From positions 32,008-96,007 of the forward strand of contig NZ_MKXB01000170.1 in the NCBI RefSeq assembly GCF_001865245.1: 64,000 nt of DNA, written 5' to 3'. The stretch comes from Streptomyces sp. CC53 (lineage in GTDB: Bacteria; Actinomycetota; Actinomycetes; Streptomycetales; Streptomycetaceae). The first letter of the stretch is position 1, and the number at the start of each line of letters is the position of its first letter. The notes under the pieces were generated by a model. It did no database searches, was not told the DNA's origin, and worked only from the letters and a program-made list of their open reading frames with translations. Below are positions 18,201-26,798 of this stretch, one piece after another. The translations under genes and the position numbers were made by a program.

Positions 18201-18773
18201 CTTGGCCGAGAAGATGTCCTTGTCGGACGTCTTGTCGATGGAGGAGTCGAAGTAGACGCCCGGCGAGCGGACGAGCTGCGACACCACGACACGCTCGGTG
18301 CCGTTGATGACGAAGGTGCCCTTGTTCGTCATGAGCGGGAAGTCGCCCATGAAGACCGTCTGGGACTTGATCTCGCCGGTCTCGTTGTTCGTGAACTCGG
18401 CCGTGACGAAGAGCGGCGCGGCGTAGGTGAAGTCGCGCTCCTTGCACTCGTCGATCGAGTTCTTCGGAGGCTCGAAGCGGTGGTCGCGGAAGGTGAGCGA
18501 CATCGACCCGGAGAAGTCCTCGATCGGGGAGATCTCCTCGAAGATCTCCTCAAGACCGGACTTGGTGGGGACGTCCTCTCCCCGCTCAAGAGCCGCCTCG
18601 ACACGAGCCTTCCACGCCGCGTTGCCGAGCAGCCAGTCGAAGCTCTCGGTCTGCAGGGCGAGAAGGTTCGGAACCTCAAGGGGCTCCTTGATCTTTGCAA
18701 AGGAGATGCGCAGCGGAGCAGTGCTTGCGCCGGTGTTCGTATTCGCGGTCGAGGCGTTGCGCGAGGCGGCCAA
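15288..18773 (-). CDS. rpoB: RNA polymerase beta subunit
   Basis: A 1161-residue beta subunit if started at the TTG at 18771-18773 (MAASRNAST). This codon has GGAAGGA about 7 bases upstream and, as I recall, gives the length known for other Streptomyces RpoB proteins. An in-frame ATG ten codons earlier would remove that ribosome binding site from use. The rifampicin region (about 17440-17530) reads [15 protein letters not shown] and [11 protein letters not shown], the sensitive wild type. [12 protein letters not shown] and the C-terminal [13 protein letters not shown] are intact. It has its own promoter in the rplL-rpoB gap and is followed by a hairpin before rpoC. Confidence 0.98.
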   Translation of the reverse strand: MAASRNASTANTNTGASTAPLRISFAKIKEPLEVPNLLALQTESFDWLLGNAAWKARVEAALERGEDVPTKSGLEEIFEEISPIEDFSGSMSLTFRDHRFEPPKNSIDECKERDFTYAAPLFVTAEFTNNETGEIKSQTVFMGDFPLMTNKGTFVINGTERVVVSQLVRSPGVYFDSSIDKTSDKDIFSAKIIPSRGAWLEMEIDKRDMVGVRIDRKRKQSVTVLLKALGWTTEQILQEFGEYESMRATLEKDHTQGQDDALLDIYRKLRPGEPPTREAAQTLLENLYFNPKRYDLAKVGRYKLNKKLGADEPLDAGVLTVDDIIATIKYLVQLHAGETETVGANGSTIVVETDDIDHFGNRRLRNVGELIQNQVRTGLARMERVVRERMTTQDVEAITPQTLINIRPVVASIKEFFGTSQLSQFMDQNNPLSGLTHKRRLSALGPGGLSRERAGFEVRDVHPSHYGRMCPIETPEGPNIGLIGSLASYGRVNAFGFVETPYRKVIDGQVTDDVDYLTADEEDRFVIAQANAPLTEDLRFAEPRVLVRRRGGEVDYLPPEDVDYMDVSPRQMVSVATAMIPFLEHDDANRALMGANMMRQAVPLIQAESPLVGTGMEYRSAVDAGDVVKAEKDGVVQELSADYITVANDDGTYITYRLAKFARSNQGTSVNQKVIVAEGDRVVEGQVLADGPATEDGEMALGKNLLVAFMPWEGYNYEDAIILSQRLVQDDVLSSIHIEEHEVDARDTKLGPEEITRDIPNVSEEVLADLDERGIIRIGAEVVAGDILVGKVTPKGETELTPEERLLRAIFGEKAREVRDTSLKVPHGETGKVIGVRVFDREEGDELPPGVNQLVRVYVAQKRKITDGDKLAGRHGNKGVISKILPIEDMPFLEDGTPVDIILNPLGVPSRMNPGQVLEIHLGWLASQGWDVSGLQEQWAERLQSIGADRVEPGTNVATPVFDGAREDELAGLLEHTIPNRDGDRMMLPSGKARLFDGRSGEPFPDPISVGYMYILKLHHLVDDKLHARSTGPYSMITQQPLGGKAQFGGQRFGEMEVWALEAYGAAYALQELLTIKSDDVTGRVKVYEAIVKGENIPEPGIPESFKVLIKEMQSLCLNVEVLSSDGMSIEMRDTDEDVFRAAEELGIDLSRREPSSVEEV

Positions 18774-18955
18774 GAGGGGGTCCTTCCGAGGGCTCGGACT
18801 CACTACGCGCGTACCGGTTCCCAGCCGGGCGCAGAGACGACGAATGTTCCTGAAGGGGCCAAAGGGCCTGGTCAGGGCACTCGGTCAACTGTGCTCTTGC
18901 GAGGGGATGCCCCTGGTGACGGGCAGGGAGCAGCTAACAGGCAGCGCAAAGGGTC

Positions 18956-18984
18956 AGTGTAGCCACTTGGCCCACTGATGTCCA
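18956..18984 (-). promoter_or_regulatory. rpoB promoter
   Basis: On the minus strand, TGGACA (18979-18984) and TACACT (18956-18961) are separated by exactly 17 bp. This is a near-consensus vegetative (HrdB-type) promoter, the best match in the window. Transcription would start near 18949. Confidence 0.7.
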
Positions 18985-19221
18985 GGGCGAGTAGATCGCG
19001 ACCCTCGTTGTTCTCAACTTCGCGCACCTCGCGCCGTCGGCGCACATCGATACTGCCCGTTCGGTCACCGATCCATGCCTCGGATCTGGATCGGCTGCCG
19101 ACGCGTCCTGAGAATTGCGCGCGGCGTGCGGTTCGTCAAGGCCCCGGGCTGTGCGCGGCGCACGGCGAAGATCACCATACTCCCCTGGAGCCCCAGTGCA
19201 ACCCGGCTGCCACGCAACGAC

Positions 19222-19257
19222 GGAAGGGCGACCACCCCAATGGGTGATCGCCCTTCC
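19222..19257 (-). terminator. terminator 3' of rplL
   Basis: A stem of ggaagggcga / tcgcccttcc plus caccc/gggtg across one mismatch, with a 4-base loop, 48 bp past the rplL stop codon. It separates rplJL from rpoBC, which has its own promoter. Confidence 0.8.
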
Positions 19258-19305
19258 TCACGCCCGCTGAGGGGCGTCAGAACGAGTCAGGAGACCCGCA
19301 GGAGG

Positions 19306-19695
19306 TCACTTGACCTCGACGGAGGCACCGGCGCCCTTGAGGGACTCGGCGGCCTTCTCGGCGGCCTCCTTGTTGACCTTCTCCAGGACCGGCTTCGGGG
19401 TGCCGTCGACCAGGTCCTTGGCCTCCTTCAGGCCGAGGGAGGTCAGCTCGCGCACGACCTTGATGACCTGGATCTTCTTGTCGCCGGCGCCGGTGAGGAT
19501 GACGTCGAACTCGTCCTTCTCCTCCTCGGCCTCGGCGGCGGCGCCACCAGCGGCACCACCGGCGACGACGACCGGCGCGGCAGCGGCGGCGGTGACGTCG
19601 AACTTCTCCTCGAAGGCCTTCACGAACTCGGAGAGCTCGATGAGGGTCATCTCCTCGAACTGCGCGAGCAGCTCGTCCTGGGTGAGCTTCGCCAT
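19306..19695 (-). CDS. rplL: 50S ribosomal protein L7/L12
   Basis: A 129-residue stalk protein that recruits the GTPase factors. It has an N-terminal dimer region ([20 protein letters not shown]), an Ala/Gly hinge (about 43-60) and a C-terminal factor-binding domain with [10 protein letters not shown] and [10 protein letters not shown]. The ATG at 19693-19695 follows AAGGACC. An upstream extension of seven residues is unlikely. It lies 116 bp after rplJ in the same transcript, and a terminator follows. Confidence 0.98.
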   Translation of the reverse strand: MAKLTQDELLAQFEEMTLIELSEFVKAFEEKFDVTAAAAAPVVVAGGAAGGAAAEAEEEKDEFDVILTGAGDKKIQVIKVVRELTSLGLKEAKDLVDGTPKPVLEKVNKEAAEKAAESLKGAGASVEVK

Positions 19696-19811
19696 GATGG
19701 CGGTCCTTCCACTCATTCGGCAGGTGCCGGGATGTACATGTGAGGCGGGCGTACGTCTGGCCCGCGGTGACCGCCGCCGGGGATCAGGCGGCGATCAGAG
19801 TGCGAGCCGAA

Positions 19812-20342
19812 TTACTCGGCACCGCCCTGCTCGGCCTGCTTGGCGCGCAGCGCGTCCACGGTGCGGACGAGCTTCGACGGCAGCGCCTGGAAGACGGAGG
19901 CAGCCTGGGACTGCTTCGCCTTGAAGGCACCGGCCAGCTTGCTGAGCAGAACCTCGCGGGACTCGAGGTCCGCAAGCTTCTTGATCTCGTCGGCGGACAG
20001 CGCCTTGCCGTCAAGGACACCGCCCTTGATGACGAGATTCGGGTTCTCCTTGGCGAAGTCACGAAGACCCTTCGCCGCCTCGACCGGGTCACCGGTGACG
20101 AAGGCGACCGCCGTCGGACCGTTGAACAGGTCGTCGAGCGTGCTGATCCCGGCCTCGTTGGCCGCAATCTTGGTCAGCGTGTTCTTCACCACGGCGTACT
20201 GGGCGTTCTCACCGAGCGAACGGCGCAGCTGCTTGGTCTGCGCCACGGTGAGACCGCGGTACTCGGTCAGCACAGCGGCGCTGGAGCTGCGGAACTTGTC
20301 CGTCAGCTCGGCAACCGCGGCAGCCTTGTCGGGCCTCGCCAT
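19812..20342 (-). CDS. rplJ: 50S ribosomal protein L10
   Basis: A 176-residue L10, the base of the L7/L12 stalk. It starts [10 protein letters not shown] at the ATG at 20340-20342, with a strong GGAAGGAGG upstream. The family segments [12 protein letters not shown] and KNTLTKIA are present, and the C-terminal helix that binds L7/L12 is intact. The gene is preceded by a leader that folds into an intrinsic terminator with a T-run (20401-20435), so expression is probably controlled by L10/L12 binding to its own leader, as in other bacteria. Confidence 0.98.
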   Translation of the reverse strand: MARPDKAAAVAELTDKFRSSSAAVLTEYRGLTVAQTKQLRRSLGENAQYAVVKNTLTKIAANEAGISTLDDLFNGPTAVAFVTGDPVEAAKGLRDFAKENPNLVIKGGVLDGKALSADEIKKLADLESREVLLSKLAGAFKAKQSQAASVFQALPSKLVRTVDALRAKQAEQGGAE

Positions 20343-20400
20343 GAGCCTCGGCCTCCTTCCGGGTGATTCGGACCGCAGTGGCTGAAGGAAGGAGACTGGG

Positions 20401-20435
20401 CAAAACGAAACGCCCCGGCGCAGGCACACGGGGCG
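20401..20435 (-). terminator. attenuator terminator in the rplJ leader
   Basis: Minus strand CGCCCCG, an 11-base loop, CGGGGCG, then TTTCGTTTTG, which is a textbook intrinsic terminator 58 bp before rplJ. It lies inside the rplJ leader transcript and so would act as an attenuator. Confidence 0.75.
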
Positions 20436-20566
20436 TCACTCGACCAGGACGAGAATCCTGGGAGCACTCCTGAGTCACCTGCGCGGGTCGTCCGCAGCTA
20501 GCGGATCCTTCGGCCGCCGCACCCGTACGGGCACAGCAGCGACCAGCGGTCTTTGGCTTCCCAGGC
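20436..20566 (-). ncRNA. L10 leader (rplJL autoregulatory RNA)
   Basis: Between the rplJ promoter and the attenuator, the minus strand carries the segment GCCAAAGACCGCTGG near its 5' end, followed by a string of paired G/C segments. Position, length (about 130 nt) and the AAGACCGC-like core agree with the L10 leader family that binds the L10(L12)4 complex. Family membership is from memory of the motif; a covariance-model search would settle it. Confidence 0.65.
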
Positions 20567-20596
20567 AGCGTACGGGAGGGTGACGCCGACAGGCAA
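20567..20596 (-). promoter_or_regulatory. rplJL promoter
   Basis: TTGCCT (20591-20596) and TACGCT (20567-20572) on the minus strand are 18 bp apart. The predicted start falls at about 20560, at the beginning of the L10 leader. Confidence 0.6.
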
Positions 20597-20627
20597 ATCG
20601 GCGCCGACCGCTCCCGGGGGCCGCGCG

Positions 20628-20891
20628 TCAGGCCGCGTCGGCGAACGGGTCCTCGCCAGCGCCCGTGCCGTCGGCACCCGTGCCCTCGTCCGCGGCGCCC
20701 GTCATCCCTTCGAGCATCTTGACGAGGTCGACGGTCTCGTCGGCCGGCGGCGCCGTCACGGCCGCCTCGGTGCCGTAGTCGGAGTACTCGGCGGTGACCT
20801 TCACCGTGCCCTGTGCCGACTCCATGCCGGCGTCCATCTTGACGGGGCAGCCGTCCCCGTTGACCCAGACCTCGGTCACGAGCACCTGCAC
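20628..20891 (-). pseudogene. remnant of a LolA/LppX-like lipoprotein gene
   Basis: About 87 codons encode a segment (VLVTEVWVNGDGCPVKMDAG ...YSDYGTEAAVTAPPADETV) that looks like the C-terminal beta strands of a secreted lipoprotein of the LolA/LppX type. As I recall, streptomycetes carry one or two such genes between rplA and rplJ. No signal peptide, lipobox or N-terminal half is present. The frame runs straight into the rplA terminator region, and GTG codons near 20885-20891 have no convincing ribosome binding site. I read it as the 3' remnant left by a deletion, although a short expressed protein cannot be excluded. The stop codon lies just before the rplJ promoter. Confidence 0.5.
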
Positions 20892-20901
20892 GGCAACCCA
20901 A

Positions 20902-20935
20902 GGGGCCGGCACCCCCTCTGGATGGGGCCGGCCCC
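20902..20935. repeat. inverted repeat next to rplA terminator
   Basis: The arms ggggccggc and gccggcccc (9 bp) are 16 bp apart, with further ccccc/ggggg pairing inside. It marks the point where homology to the lipoprotein remnant stops and may be the scar or a second terminator. Confidence 0.5.
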
Positions 20936-20973
20936 CGGCCCTCAGGGGAGAGGAACGGGGGCCGCCACACAAA

Positions 20974-21009
20974 CCGGCCCCCGCCCTTCCGGAGAAGGGC
21001 GGGGGCCGG
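20974..21009 (-). terminator. terminator of rplKA
   Basis: A perfect 15-bp stem (ccggcccccgccctt / aagggcgggggccgg) with a 6-base loop, followed on the minus strand by TTTGTGT, 26 bp past the rplA stop codon. Confidence 0.85.
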
Positions 21010-21035
21010 TCGGCGAACCGGGTGAGCCGTCAGGC

Positions 21036-21758
21036 TCAGACCGCGGCCGGGTCCTCCTCGACGAGGAGGTTCCGGGTGCGGTTCGGGTCCAGCGGGATGC
21101 CGGGGCCCATGGTGGTGGTGAGGGTCGCCTTCTTGACGTAGCGGCCCTTCGCGGCGGACGGCTTCAGACGGAGGATCTCCTCCAGGGCCGCGCCGTAGTT
21201 CTCGACCAGCTTCGTCTCGTCGAACGACACCTTGCCGATGATGAAGTGCAGGTTCGAGTGCTTGTCGACACGGAACTCGATCTTGCCGCCCTTGATGTCG
21301 GTGACGGCCTTGGCAACGTCCATGGTGACGGTGCCGGTCTTCGGGTTCGGCATCAGACCACGCGGGCCGAGGACGCGGCCGAGGCGGCCGACCTTGCCCA
21401 TGAGGTCCGGGGTGGCGACGACGGCGTCGAAGTCCAGACGACCCTTCGCCACCTCGTCGATCAGTTCGTCGGAGCCGACGATGTCGGCGCCGGCGGCCTC
21501 CGCGGCCGCAGCACGGTCACCGGTCGCGAAGACCAGGACCCGGGCGGTCTTGCCGGTGCCGTGCGGAAGGTTCACGGTGCCGCGGACCATCTGGTCGGCC
21601 TTGCGCGGGTCGACGCCCAGACGCATGGCGACCTCGACGGTGCCGTCGAACTTGGTGCTGGCGGTCTCCTTGGCGAGGCGGACGGCCTCGAGGGGGGCGT
21701 AGTTGCGCGCCCGGTCGATCTTCGCGTCCGCGGCTCGCAGAGCCTTGCTGCGCTTCAC
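21036..21758 (-). CDS. rplA: 50S ribosomal protein L1
   Basis: The 240-residue L1 of the L1 stalk, which helps move deacylated tRNA out of the E site. It begins [15 protein letters not shown] from a GTG (21756-21758) with AGGAGAAG just upstream. The signature [19 protein letters not shown] and the C-terminal TMGPGIPLD are present. It follows rplK by 82 bp, and a strong terminator follows. In other bacteria L1 represses rplKA; an L1-binding site is not obvious here. Confidence 0.98.
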   Translation of the reverse strand: MKRSKALRAADAKIDRARNYAPLEAVRLAKETASTKFDGTVEVAMRLGVDPRKADQMVRGTVNLPHGTGKTARVLVFATGDRAAAAEAAGADIVGSDELIDEVAKGRLDFDAVVATPDLMGKVGRLGRVLGPRGLMPNPKTGTVTMDVAKAVTDIKGGKIEFRVDKHSNLHFIIGKVSFDETKLVENYGAALEEILRLKPSAAKGRYVKKATLTTTMGPGIPLDPNRTRNLLVEEDPAAV

Positions 21759-21840
21759 TGCTTCTCCTGTGTTTCAGGGGTGGAGTCGTGGTGCGGGCCA
21801 GCGCCTGGCCCTACCACAGAGGTCACTGCGAGGGGGCTGG

Positions 21841-22275
21841 TCAGCCCTCGACCGTGATGCCCATGGAACGGGCGGTGCCGGCGATGATCTTCGCGGCGGC
21901 GTCCAGGTCGTTCGCGTTGAGGTCGGGCATCTTGGTGGTGGCGATCTCGCGGACCTGCGCCTCGGTGATCTTGGCGACCTTGGTCTTGTGCGGCTCGCTG
22001 GAGCCCTTCTCCACACCCGCGGCCTTGAGGATCATCTTCGCGGCCGGCGGAGTCTTGGTGACGAAGGTGAAGGAGCGGTCCTCGTAGACCGTGATCTCCA
22101 CCGGGATCACCCAGCCGCGCTGCGACTCGGTCGCGGCGTTGTAGGCCTTGCAGAACTCCATGATGTTGACGCCGTGCTGGCCCAGCGCCGGGCCGACCGG
22201 CGGGGCCGGGTTGGCGGCGCCGGCCTGGATCTGGAGCTTGATAAGCCCCGTGACCTTCTTCTTCTTGGGAGGCAT
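21841..22275 (-). CDS. rplK: 50S ribosomal protein L11
   Basis: A 144-residue L11 of the GTPase-associated centre. [15 protein letters not shown], the proline-rich [17 protein letters not shown] and the C-terminal rRNA-binding domain ending GITVEG are intact. The ATG at 22273-22275 has GGAGAG upstream. First gene of rplKA, with a promoter just past the nusG terminator. As known for the family, L11 is needed for RelA activation and is the thiostrepton target region. Confidence 0.98.
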
Positions 22276-22346
22276 TGCTCTCTCCGGGTCCTAGTGAGAG
22301 TGTTCCGCCGCCACCCGGCATCATCCGGATGGAGGCATACCGCACA

Positions 22347-22374
22347 ACGATAACGGGTATCGGTGCACGTCCAA
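22347..22374 (-). promoter_or_regulatory. candidate rplKA promoter
   Basis: TTGGAC (22369-22374) and TATCGT (22347-22352) on the minus strand are 16 bp apart. The -35 box overlaps the T-run of the nusG terminator. Confidence 0.5.
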
Positions 22375-22416
22375 AAACCGAGCAGGTCAGAAGTGGGAAG
22401 CCCCACCTCTGACCTG
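22371..22416 (-). terminator. terminator 3' of nusG
   Basis: A 15-bp stem with one mismatch (caggtcagaagtggg / cccacctctgacctg), followed on the minus strand by CTCGGTTTTTGG, 40 bp past the nusG stop codon. Confidence 0.85.
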
Positions 22417-22456
22417 TCCGGAAGCCTTCAGAACGCCGGGTGGGCCCGGCTTGGCC

Positions 22457-23344
22457 TCAGTTCTTCTGGATCTGGTCGAAGCTGAGCTCGACCGGGGTCT
22501 CGCGGCCGAAGATCTCGACGAGGCCCTTGACCTTCTTCGAGTCGGCGTTGATCTCGTTGATGGTCGCCTGCAGCGTGGCGAACGGACCGTCGGTGACGGT
22601 GACGGAGTCGCCGACCTCGAAGTCCAGGACCTGGACCTCGACCTTGCGGGCGGGGGCGGGCTTGCCCGCGACCTCCGCGGCCTCGCGGGCGGCCTTGTCC
22701 TCGGCCTCCGGGGCGAGCATCTTGACGATCTCGTCCAGGGTCAGCGGGTACGGGTCGTAGGCGTTGCCGACGAAGCCGGTGACGCCGGGCGTGTTGCGGA
22801 CGACGCCCCAGGACTCGTTCGTCAGGTCCATGCGGACGAGCACATAGCCAGGCAGCTTGTTCTGCTTGACGTTCTTGCGCTCGCCGTTCTTGATCTGGAC
22901 GATCTCTTCCTCGGGGACCTCGGCCTGGTAGATGAAGTCCTCGACGTTCAGCGAGACGGCACGCTGCTCCAGGTTCGCCTTCACGCGCTTCTCGTAGCCC
23001 GCGTAGGTGTGGATCACGTACCACTCGCCCGGGAGGCCGCGCAGCTCCTCGCGGAGGGCGGCGACCGGATCGACGGGGGCGGCGGCCTCAGCCTCGTCCT
23101 CGGACTCGTCGTCAGCCTCGGCGGCCTCGTCCTGGACGTCCTCGTCGGCCTCTTCGGCCTCGACCTCGTCCTCGGACTCCGTCTCGTCGGCGTCCTCGGC
23201 GTCATCCGCCGTCTCGCCGGCCTCGGCGTGACCCTCGGCCGCCTCGTCGGCAGCGGCGTCCGCAGCTTCCGCCTGGTCCTCGTCGGCCGCCTCGACGACG
23301 TCGAGCTCGTCCTGGGCGGACTCGTTCAGGTTCGGGTCAGACAC
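22457..23344 (-). CDS. nusG: transcription termination/antitermination factor NusG
   Basis: 295 residues from the GTG at 23342-23344, which has AGGAAGAAG upstream. The first 105 residues are an acidic Ala/Asp/Glu-rich extension typical of streptomycete NusG. The NGN domain follows from about [16 protein letters not shown], and the C-terminal KOW domain is [15 protein letters not shown] onward. NusG links RNA polymerase with Rho and the ribosome. It forms the secE-nusG transcript, with a 77-bp gap. An in-frame ATG 13 codons upstream lacks a ribosome binding site. Confidence 0.97.
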   Translation of the reverse strand: MSDPNLNESAQDELDVVEAADEDQAEAADAAADEAAEGHAEAGETADDAEDADETESEDEVEAEEADEDVQDEAAEADDESEDEAEAAAPVDPVAALREELRGLPGEWYVIHTYAGYEKRVKANLEQRAVSLNVEDFIYQAEVPEEEIVQIKNGERKNVKQNKLPGYVLVRMDLTNESWGVVRNTPGVTGFVGNAYDPYPLTLDEIVKMLAPEAEDKAAREAAEVAGKPAPARKVEVQVLDFEVGDSVTVTDGPFATLQATINEINADSKKVKGLVEIFGRETPVELSFDQIQKN

Positions 23345-23421
23345 GGTGGCTGCTTCTTCCTGGATACAGATGGGGTGGAACATGCGAAAAGGGGCGCCGG
23401 GGTGGGCGCCCTCCGCGGGAA

Positions 23422-23706
23422 TCAGCCGAAGACGTACTTGACTGCTTCCGTGAAGCCGAGATCGATCACGGTCACCATGGCGATCATGATGACAACAAAG
23501 ATGATCACAACGGTCGTGTAGGTCGAGAGCTGGCTACGAGTGGGCCAGACGACCTTGCGCAGCTCGGCGACGATCTGGCGGTAGAAGAGCGCGAGACGGC
23601 CCAGCGGGCCCTTCTTGGCTCGCTTGCCACCCTTGCGGTTCTTCTTCGACTCCGGCGCTTCGTCTTCAGCATCAGGCATGTCGATGGAGCCTACGGCGTC
23701 CGTCAC
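23422..23706 (-). CDS. secE: preprotein translocase subunit SecE
   Basis: 94 residues from the GTG at 23704-23706 with AGGTGAG upstream. An acidic/basic N-terminus is followed by the conserved amphipathic helix ([17 protein letters not shown]) and a single membrane span ([17 protein letters not shown]). SecE clamps the SecY channel. It lies between tRNA-Trp and nusG, the usual actinobacterial arrangement, and is probably read through from the tRNA promoter. Confidence 0.96.
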   Translation of the reverse strand: MTDAVGSIDMPDAEDEAPESKKNRKGGKRAKKGPLGRLALFYRQIVAELRKVVWPTRSQLSTYTTVVIIFVVIMIAMVTVIDLGFTEAVKYVFG

Positions 23707-23808
23707 GTCTCTCACCTGATTCCGGGTCGGCCGTGCCGCGCCCGGGTGGAGCCGCACGGCGGTGCAATGAAGTACATACCTGCGCACACATCCTGGCGGT
23801 GTGTGTAG

Positions 23809-23881
23809 CAGGGCCGGAGGGACTTGAACCCCCAACCGCTGGTTTTGGAGACCAGTGCTCTACCAATTGAGCTACGACCCT
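23809..23881 (-). tRNA. trnW: tRNA-Trp (CCA)
   Basis: A 73-nt cloverleaf on the minus strand. Acceptor AGGGTCG pairs with CGGCCCT, the discriminator is G, the anticodon loop is CTCCAAA, and GGTTCAAGTCC-type T-arm bases are present. CCA is not encoded. Confidence 0.97.
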
Positions 23882-23967
23882 TTGTGGTGCTCCCCCAACT
23901 TACCGCATCCGCAGCAGTGCTCCGTAAGCCTCGGTGCGGTGTGGTTCGTGAGGGCCAACGAGCAGAG

Positions 23968-23996
23968 AGTGTACGTGGTCAGCGCCGCCGCGTCGA
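23968..23996 (-). promoter_or_regulatory. candidate promoter for tRNA-Trp/secE/nusG
   Basis: TCGACG (23991-23996) and TACACT (23968-23973) on the minus strand are 17 bp apart, about 80 bp upstream of the tRNA. Confidence 0.45.
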
Positions 23997-24146
23997 ACAG
24001 ATACCCCCGCGAGCCCGCCGTCCCCCCGCCGTACGGCCCCGCCCCGGGGTCTCGCCGAGGGGTGCCCGCGCGACGCGCCGGCGGTACCGGTTCGTACGGT
24101 GAAACCCGTGTACCGGGCCCCGGCGGGGTCTGGGAGCATGGGCCGC

Positions 24147-25382
24147 ATGAGCGCTGCAACTCCTCCGACCTCCCCGACCGAGCGCAGGGTCTCCGCCCGC
24201 ATCGGCGCGATCTCCGAGTCGGCCACCCTGGCCGTGGACGCCAAGGCCAAGGCCCTCAAAGCGGCCGGACGCCCCGTGATCGGCTTCGGCGCGGGCGAGC
24301 CCGACTTCCCGACCCCCGACTACATCGTCGAGGCCGCGGTCGAGGCCTGCCGCAACCCGAAGTACCACCGCTACACCCCGGCAGGCGGCCTGCCCGAGCT
24401 GAAGGCCGCGATCGCCGCCAAGACGCTGCGCGACTCCGGCTACGAGGTGGACCCGTCCCAGATCCTCGTGACGAACGGCGGCAAGCAGGCGATCTACGAG
24501 GCGTTCGCCGCCATCCTCGACCCGGGTGACGAGGTCATCGTCCCGGCGCCGTACTGGACCACGTACCCGGAGTCGATCCGGCTCGCCGGCGGCGTGCCCG
24601 TGGAGGTCGTCGCCGACGAGACCACCGGCTACCGCGTGTCCGTGGAGCAGCTGGAGGCGGCGCGCACCGAGCGCACCAAGGTCGTCCTCTTCGTCTCCCC
24701 GTCGAACCCGACCGGCGCCGTCTACTCCCGCGAGGACGCCGAGGCCGTCGGCCGCTGGGCCGCGGAGCACGGGCTGTGGGTGCTGACGGACGAGATCTAC
24801 GAGCACCTCGTGTACGGCGACGCCGTCTTCACCTCGCTCCCGGCGCTGGTACCGGAGCTGCGGGACAAGTGCATCGTGGTGAACGGCGTGGCGAAGACGT
24901 ACGCGATGACGGGCTGGCGCGTGGGATGGATCGTCGGTCCGAAGGACGTCGTGAAGGCGGCGACGAACCTCCAGTCGCACGCCACCTCGAACGTCTCCAA
25001 CGTGGCGCAGGTCGCCGCGCTGGCCGCGGTCTCCGGCGACCTGGACGCGGTGGCGGCGATGCGCGAGGCGTTCGACCGGCGCCGCCAGACCATCGTGCGG
25101 ATGCTGAACGAGATCGACGGCGTGGTCTGCCCGACGCCGGAGGGCGCCTTCTACGCGTACCCGTCGGTGAAGGGGCTGCTGGGCAAGGAGATCCGCGGCA
25201 GGCGCCCGCAGACCTCCGTGGAGCTGGCGGCGCTGATCCTGGACGAGGTCGAGGTCGCGGTGGTGCCGGGTGAGGCGTTCGGCACGCCGGGCTACCTGCG
25301 GCTGTCGTACGCGCTGGGCGACGAGGACCTGGTGGAGGGCGTGAGCCGGATGCAGAAGCTGCTGGCGGAGGCCCGCGACTGA
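24147..25382 (+). CDS. aspartate aminotransferase-type PLP enzyme
   Basis: 411 residues of a class I/II (fold type I) aminotransferase, most like bacterial aspartate aminotransferase. It has [12 protein letters not shown] near the N-terminus, [20 protein letters not shown] and the PLP-binding Lys250 in [14 protein letters not shown] chose the ATG at 24147 because GGGAG lies ten bases upstream; an ATG nine bases earlier is too close to it. A strong hairpin follows the stop codon. The gene sits next to the secE/tRNA-Trp block, as in other streptomycetes from memory. It probably transfers amino groups between aspartate and 2-oxoglutarate in central nitrogen metabolism. Confidence 0.93.
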   Translation: MSAATPPTSPTERRVSARIGAISESATLAVDAKAKALKAAGRPVIGFGAGEPDFPTPDYIVEAAVEACRNPKYHRYTPAGGLPELKAAIAAKTLRDSGYEVDPSQILVTNGGKQAIYEAFAAILDPGDEVIVPAPYWTTYPESIRLAGGVPVEVVADETTGYRVSVEQLEAARTERTKVVLFVSPSNPTGAVYSREDAEAVGRWAAEHGLWVLTDEIYEHLVYGDAVFTSLPALVPELRDKCIVVNGVAKTYAMTGWRVGWIVGPKDVVKAATNLQSHATSNVSNVAQVAALAAVSGDLDAVAAMREAFDRRRQTIVRMLNEIDGVVCPTPEGAFYAYPSVKGLLGKEIRGRRPQTSVELAALILDEVEVAVVPGEAFGTPGYLRLSYALGDEDLVEGVSRMQKLLAEARD

Positions 25383-25409
25383 CGCGGTCCGCCTGCGCGC
25401 CTCCTCGTG

Positions 25410-25449
25410 GCGGGCCCCGGTCCGGGAACGCTTCCGGACCGGGGCCCGC
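25410..25449 (+). terminator. terminator 3' of aminotransferase gene
   Basis: A perfect 16-bp stem (gcgggccccggtccgg / ccggaccggggcccgc) with an 8-base loop, followed by ttcttcgtt. Confidence 0.88.
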
Positions 25450-25522
25450 TTCTTCGTTCCCCGACGCACCCGATCGGAGAAAGGGGCTGCCGCGAGGCGC
25501 GGATGTGCGGCAGGATCCCTGG

Positions 25523-26596
25523 ATGGAGCACGTCGTCCGCGATCTGAAACTGCTGCCCAAGGCGCATCTGCACCTGCACTTCACCGGGTCGATGCGGCCC
25601 TCCACCCTCCTGGAGCTCGCCGACAAGTACGGAGTGCACCTTCCGGAGGCGCTGACCGGCGGGGAGCCGCCGAAGCTGCGCGCGACCGACGAGCGGGGCT
25701 GGTTCCGGTTCCAGCGCCTGTACGACATCGCCCGGTCGTGCCTGCGGGAACCGGAGGACATCCGGCGGCTGGTGCGGGAGGCGGCCGAGGAAGACGTCCG
25801 GGACGGTTCCGGTTGGCTGGAGATCCAGGTGGACCCGACCTCGTACGCGCCGAGGCTCGGCGGTCTGATCCCCGCGCTGGAGGTCATCCTGGACGCGGTG
25901 CGGGCCGCGGAGCGGGATACCGGTCTGGCGATCAGGGTGCTGGTCGCCGCGAACCGCATGAAGCACCCGCTGGACGCGCGGACGCTGGCGCGGCTCGCGG
26001 TGCGCTACCGGGACCAGGGCGTGGTGGGCTTCGGGCTGTCGAACGACGAGCGGCGCGGGATGGCCCGGGACTTCGACCGGGCGTTCGCGATCGCGCGGGA
26101 CGGCGGCCTGCTGGCGGCCCCGCACGGCGGCGAGCTGACCGGGCCGGCGTCCGTGCGGGACTGCCTGGACGACCTGCGGGCCTCGCGCATCGGCCACGGT
26201 GTGCGGGCGGTGGAGGACCCGCGGCTGCTGCGGCGGCTCGCGGACAGGGGCGTGACCTGCGAGGTGTGCCCGGCGTCGAACGTGGCGCTCGGGGTGTACG
26301 AGAAGCCGGAGCACGTCCCGCTGCGGACGCTGTTCGACGCGGGGGTGCCGATGGCCCTGGGCGCGGACGACCCGCTGCTGTTCGGGGCGCGGCTCGCGGA
26401 CCAGTACGAGATCGCGCGGCACCACCACGGCTTCACGGACGCCGAGCTCGCGGAGCTGGCCCGGCAGTCGGGACGGGGTTCGGTGGCGCCGGAGGACGTG
26501 CGGCGGAAGCTGCTGGCGGCGATCGACGACTGGCTGGCCGCGGACCCGGCGCCCCCCGGCGCCGCGGGCTCCGGACTCGGCCGGCCGGGGGTGTGA
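25523..26596 (+). CDS. adenosine deaminase family protein
   Basis: 357 residues. The N-terminal metal motif is PKAHLHLHFTGS (His17 and His19 as ligands, with His15 where many family members have Glu). The catalytic Glu lies in HGGE, a histidine in RIGHGVRA, and the final metal motif is GADDP where NTDDP is usual. The enzyme would deaminate adenosine or a related purine nucleoside in salvage. The departures from the classic motifs leave room for another aminopurine substrate. The ATG has AGGAT upstream. It follows the aminotransferase and converges on murB. The 3' end has a short Pro/Gly/Ala tail. Confidence 0.88.
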   Translation: MEHVVRDLKLLPKAHLHLHFTGSMRPSTLLELADKYGVHLPEALTGGEPPKLRATDERGWFRFQRLYDIARSCLREPEDIRRLVREAAEEDVRDGSGWLEIQVDPTSYAPRLGGLIPALEVILDAVRAAERDTGLAIRVLVAANRMKHPLDARTLARLAVRYRDQGVVGFGLSNDERRGMARDFDRAFAIARDGGLLAAPHGGELTGPASVRDCLDDLRASRIGHGVRAVEDPRLLRRLADRGVTCEVCPASNVALGVYEKPEHVPLRTLFDAGVPMALGADDPLLFGARLADQYEIARHHHGFTDAELAELARQSGRGSVAPEDVRRKLLAAIDDWLAADPAPPGAAGSGLGRPGV

Positions 26597-26798
26597 GCAG
26601 CGCTCCTGCCGGGCGGGGCGCAGGGGCCTGCCGCCGTGCCCCGGCGGGTGCCGGGCCGGGCAGCACCGCCCACGCGGCCGCGTGGCCTCCCGACGGCGTC
26701 ACACCCGGGTGACGCGCGCCTGAGCCCCCGCGGGACGCGGGCACGCCCGGCGCGTACCGGCCTCAGGTGGGTGCGGACGTGAGACCTGGAGTGTGGGG

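Larger units (their letters stand above)
18774..19305. other. rplL-rpoB gap
   Basis: 532 bp holding the rplL terminator (19222-19257) and the rpoB promoter (18956-18984), with an rpoB leader of about 175 nt. I see no coding sequence. Confidence 0.75.

Noticed and set aside
18774..18803. ATG start for rpoB ten codons upstream of the TTG
   Set aside because: It would place GGAAGGA inside the coding region and leave the ATG without a ribosome binding site. The TTG gives the usual RpoB N-terminus.
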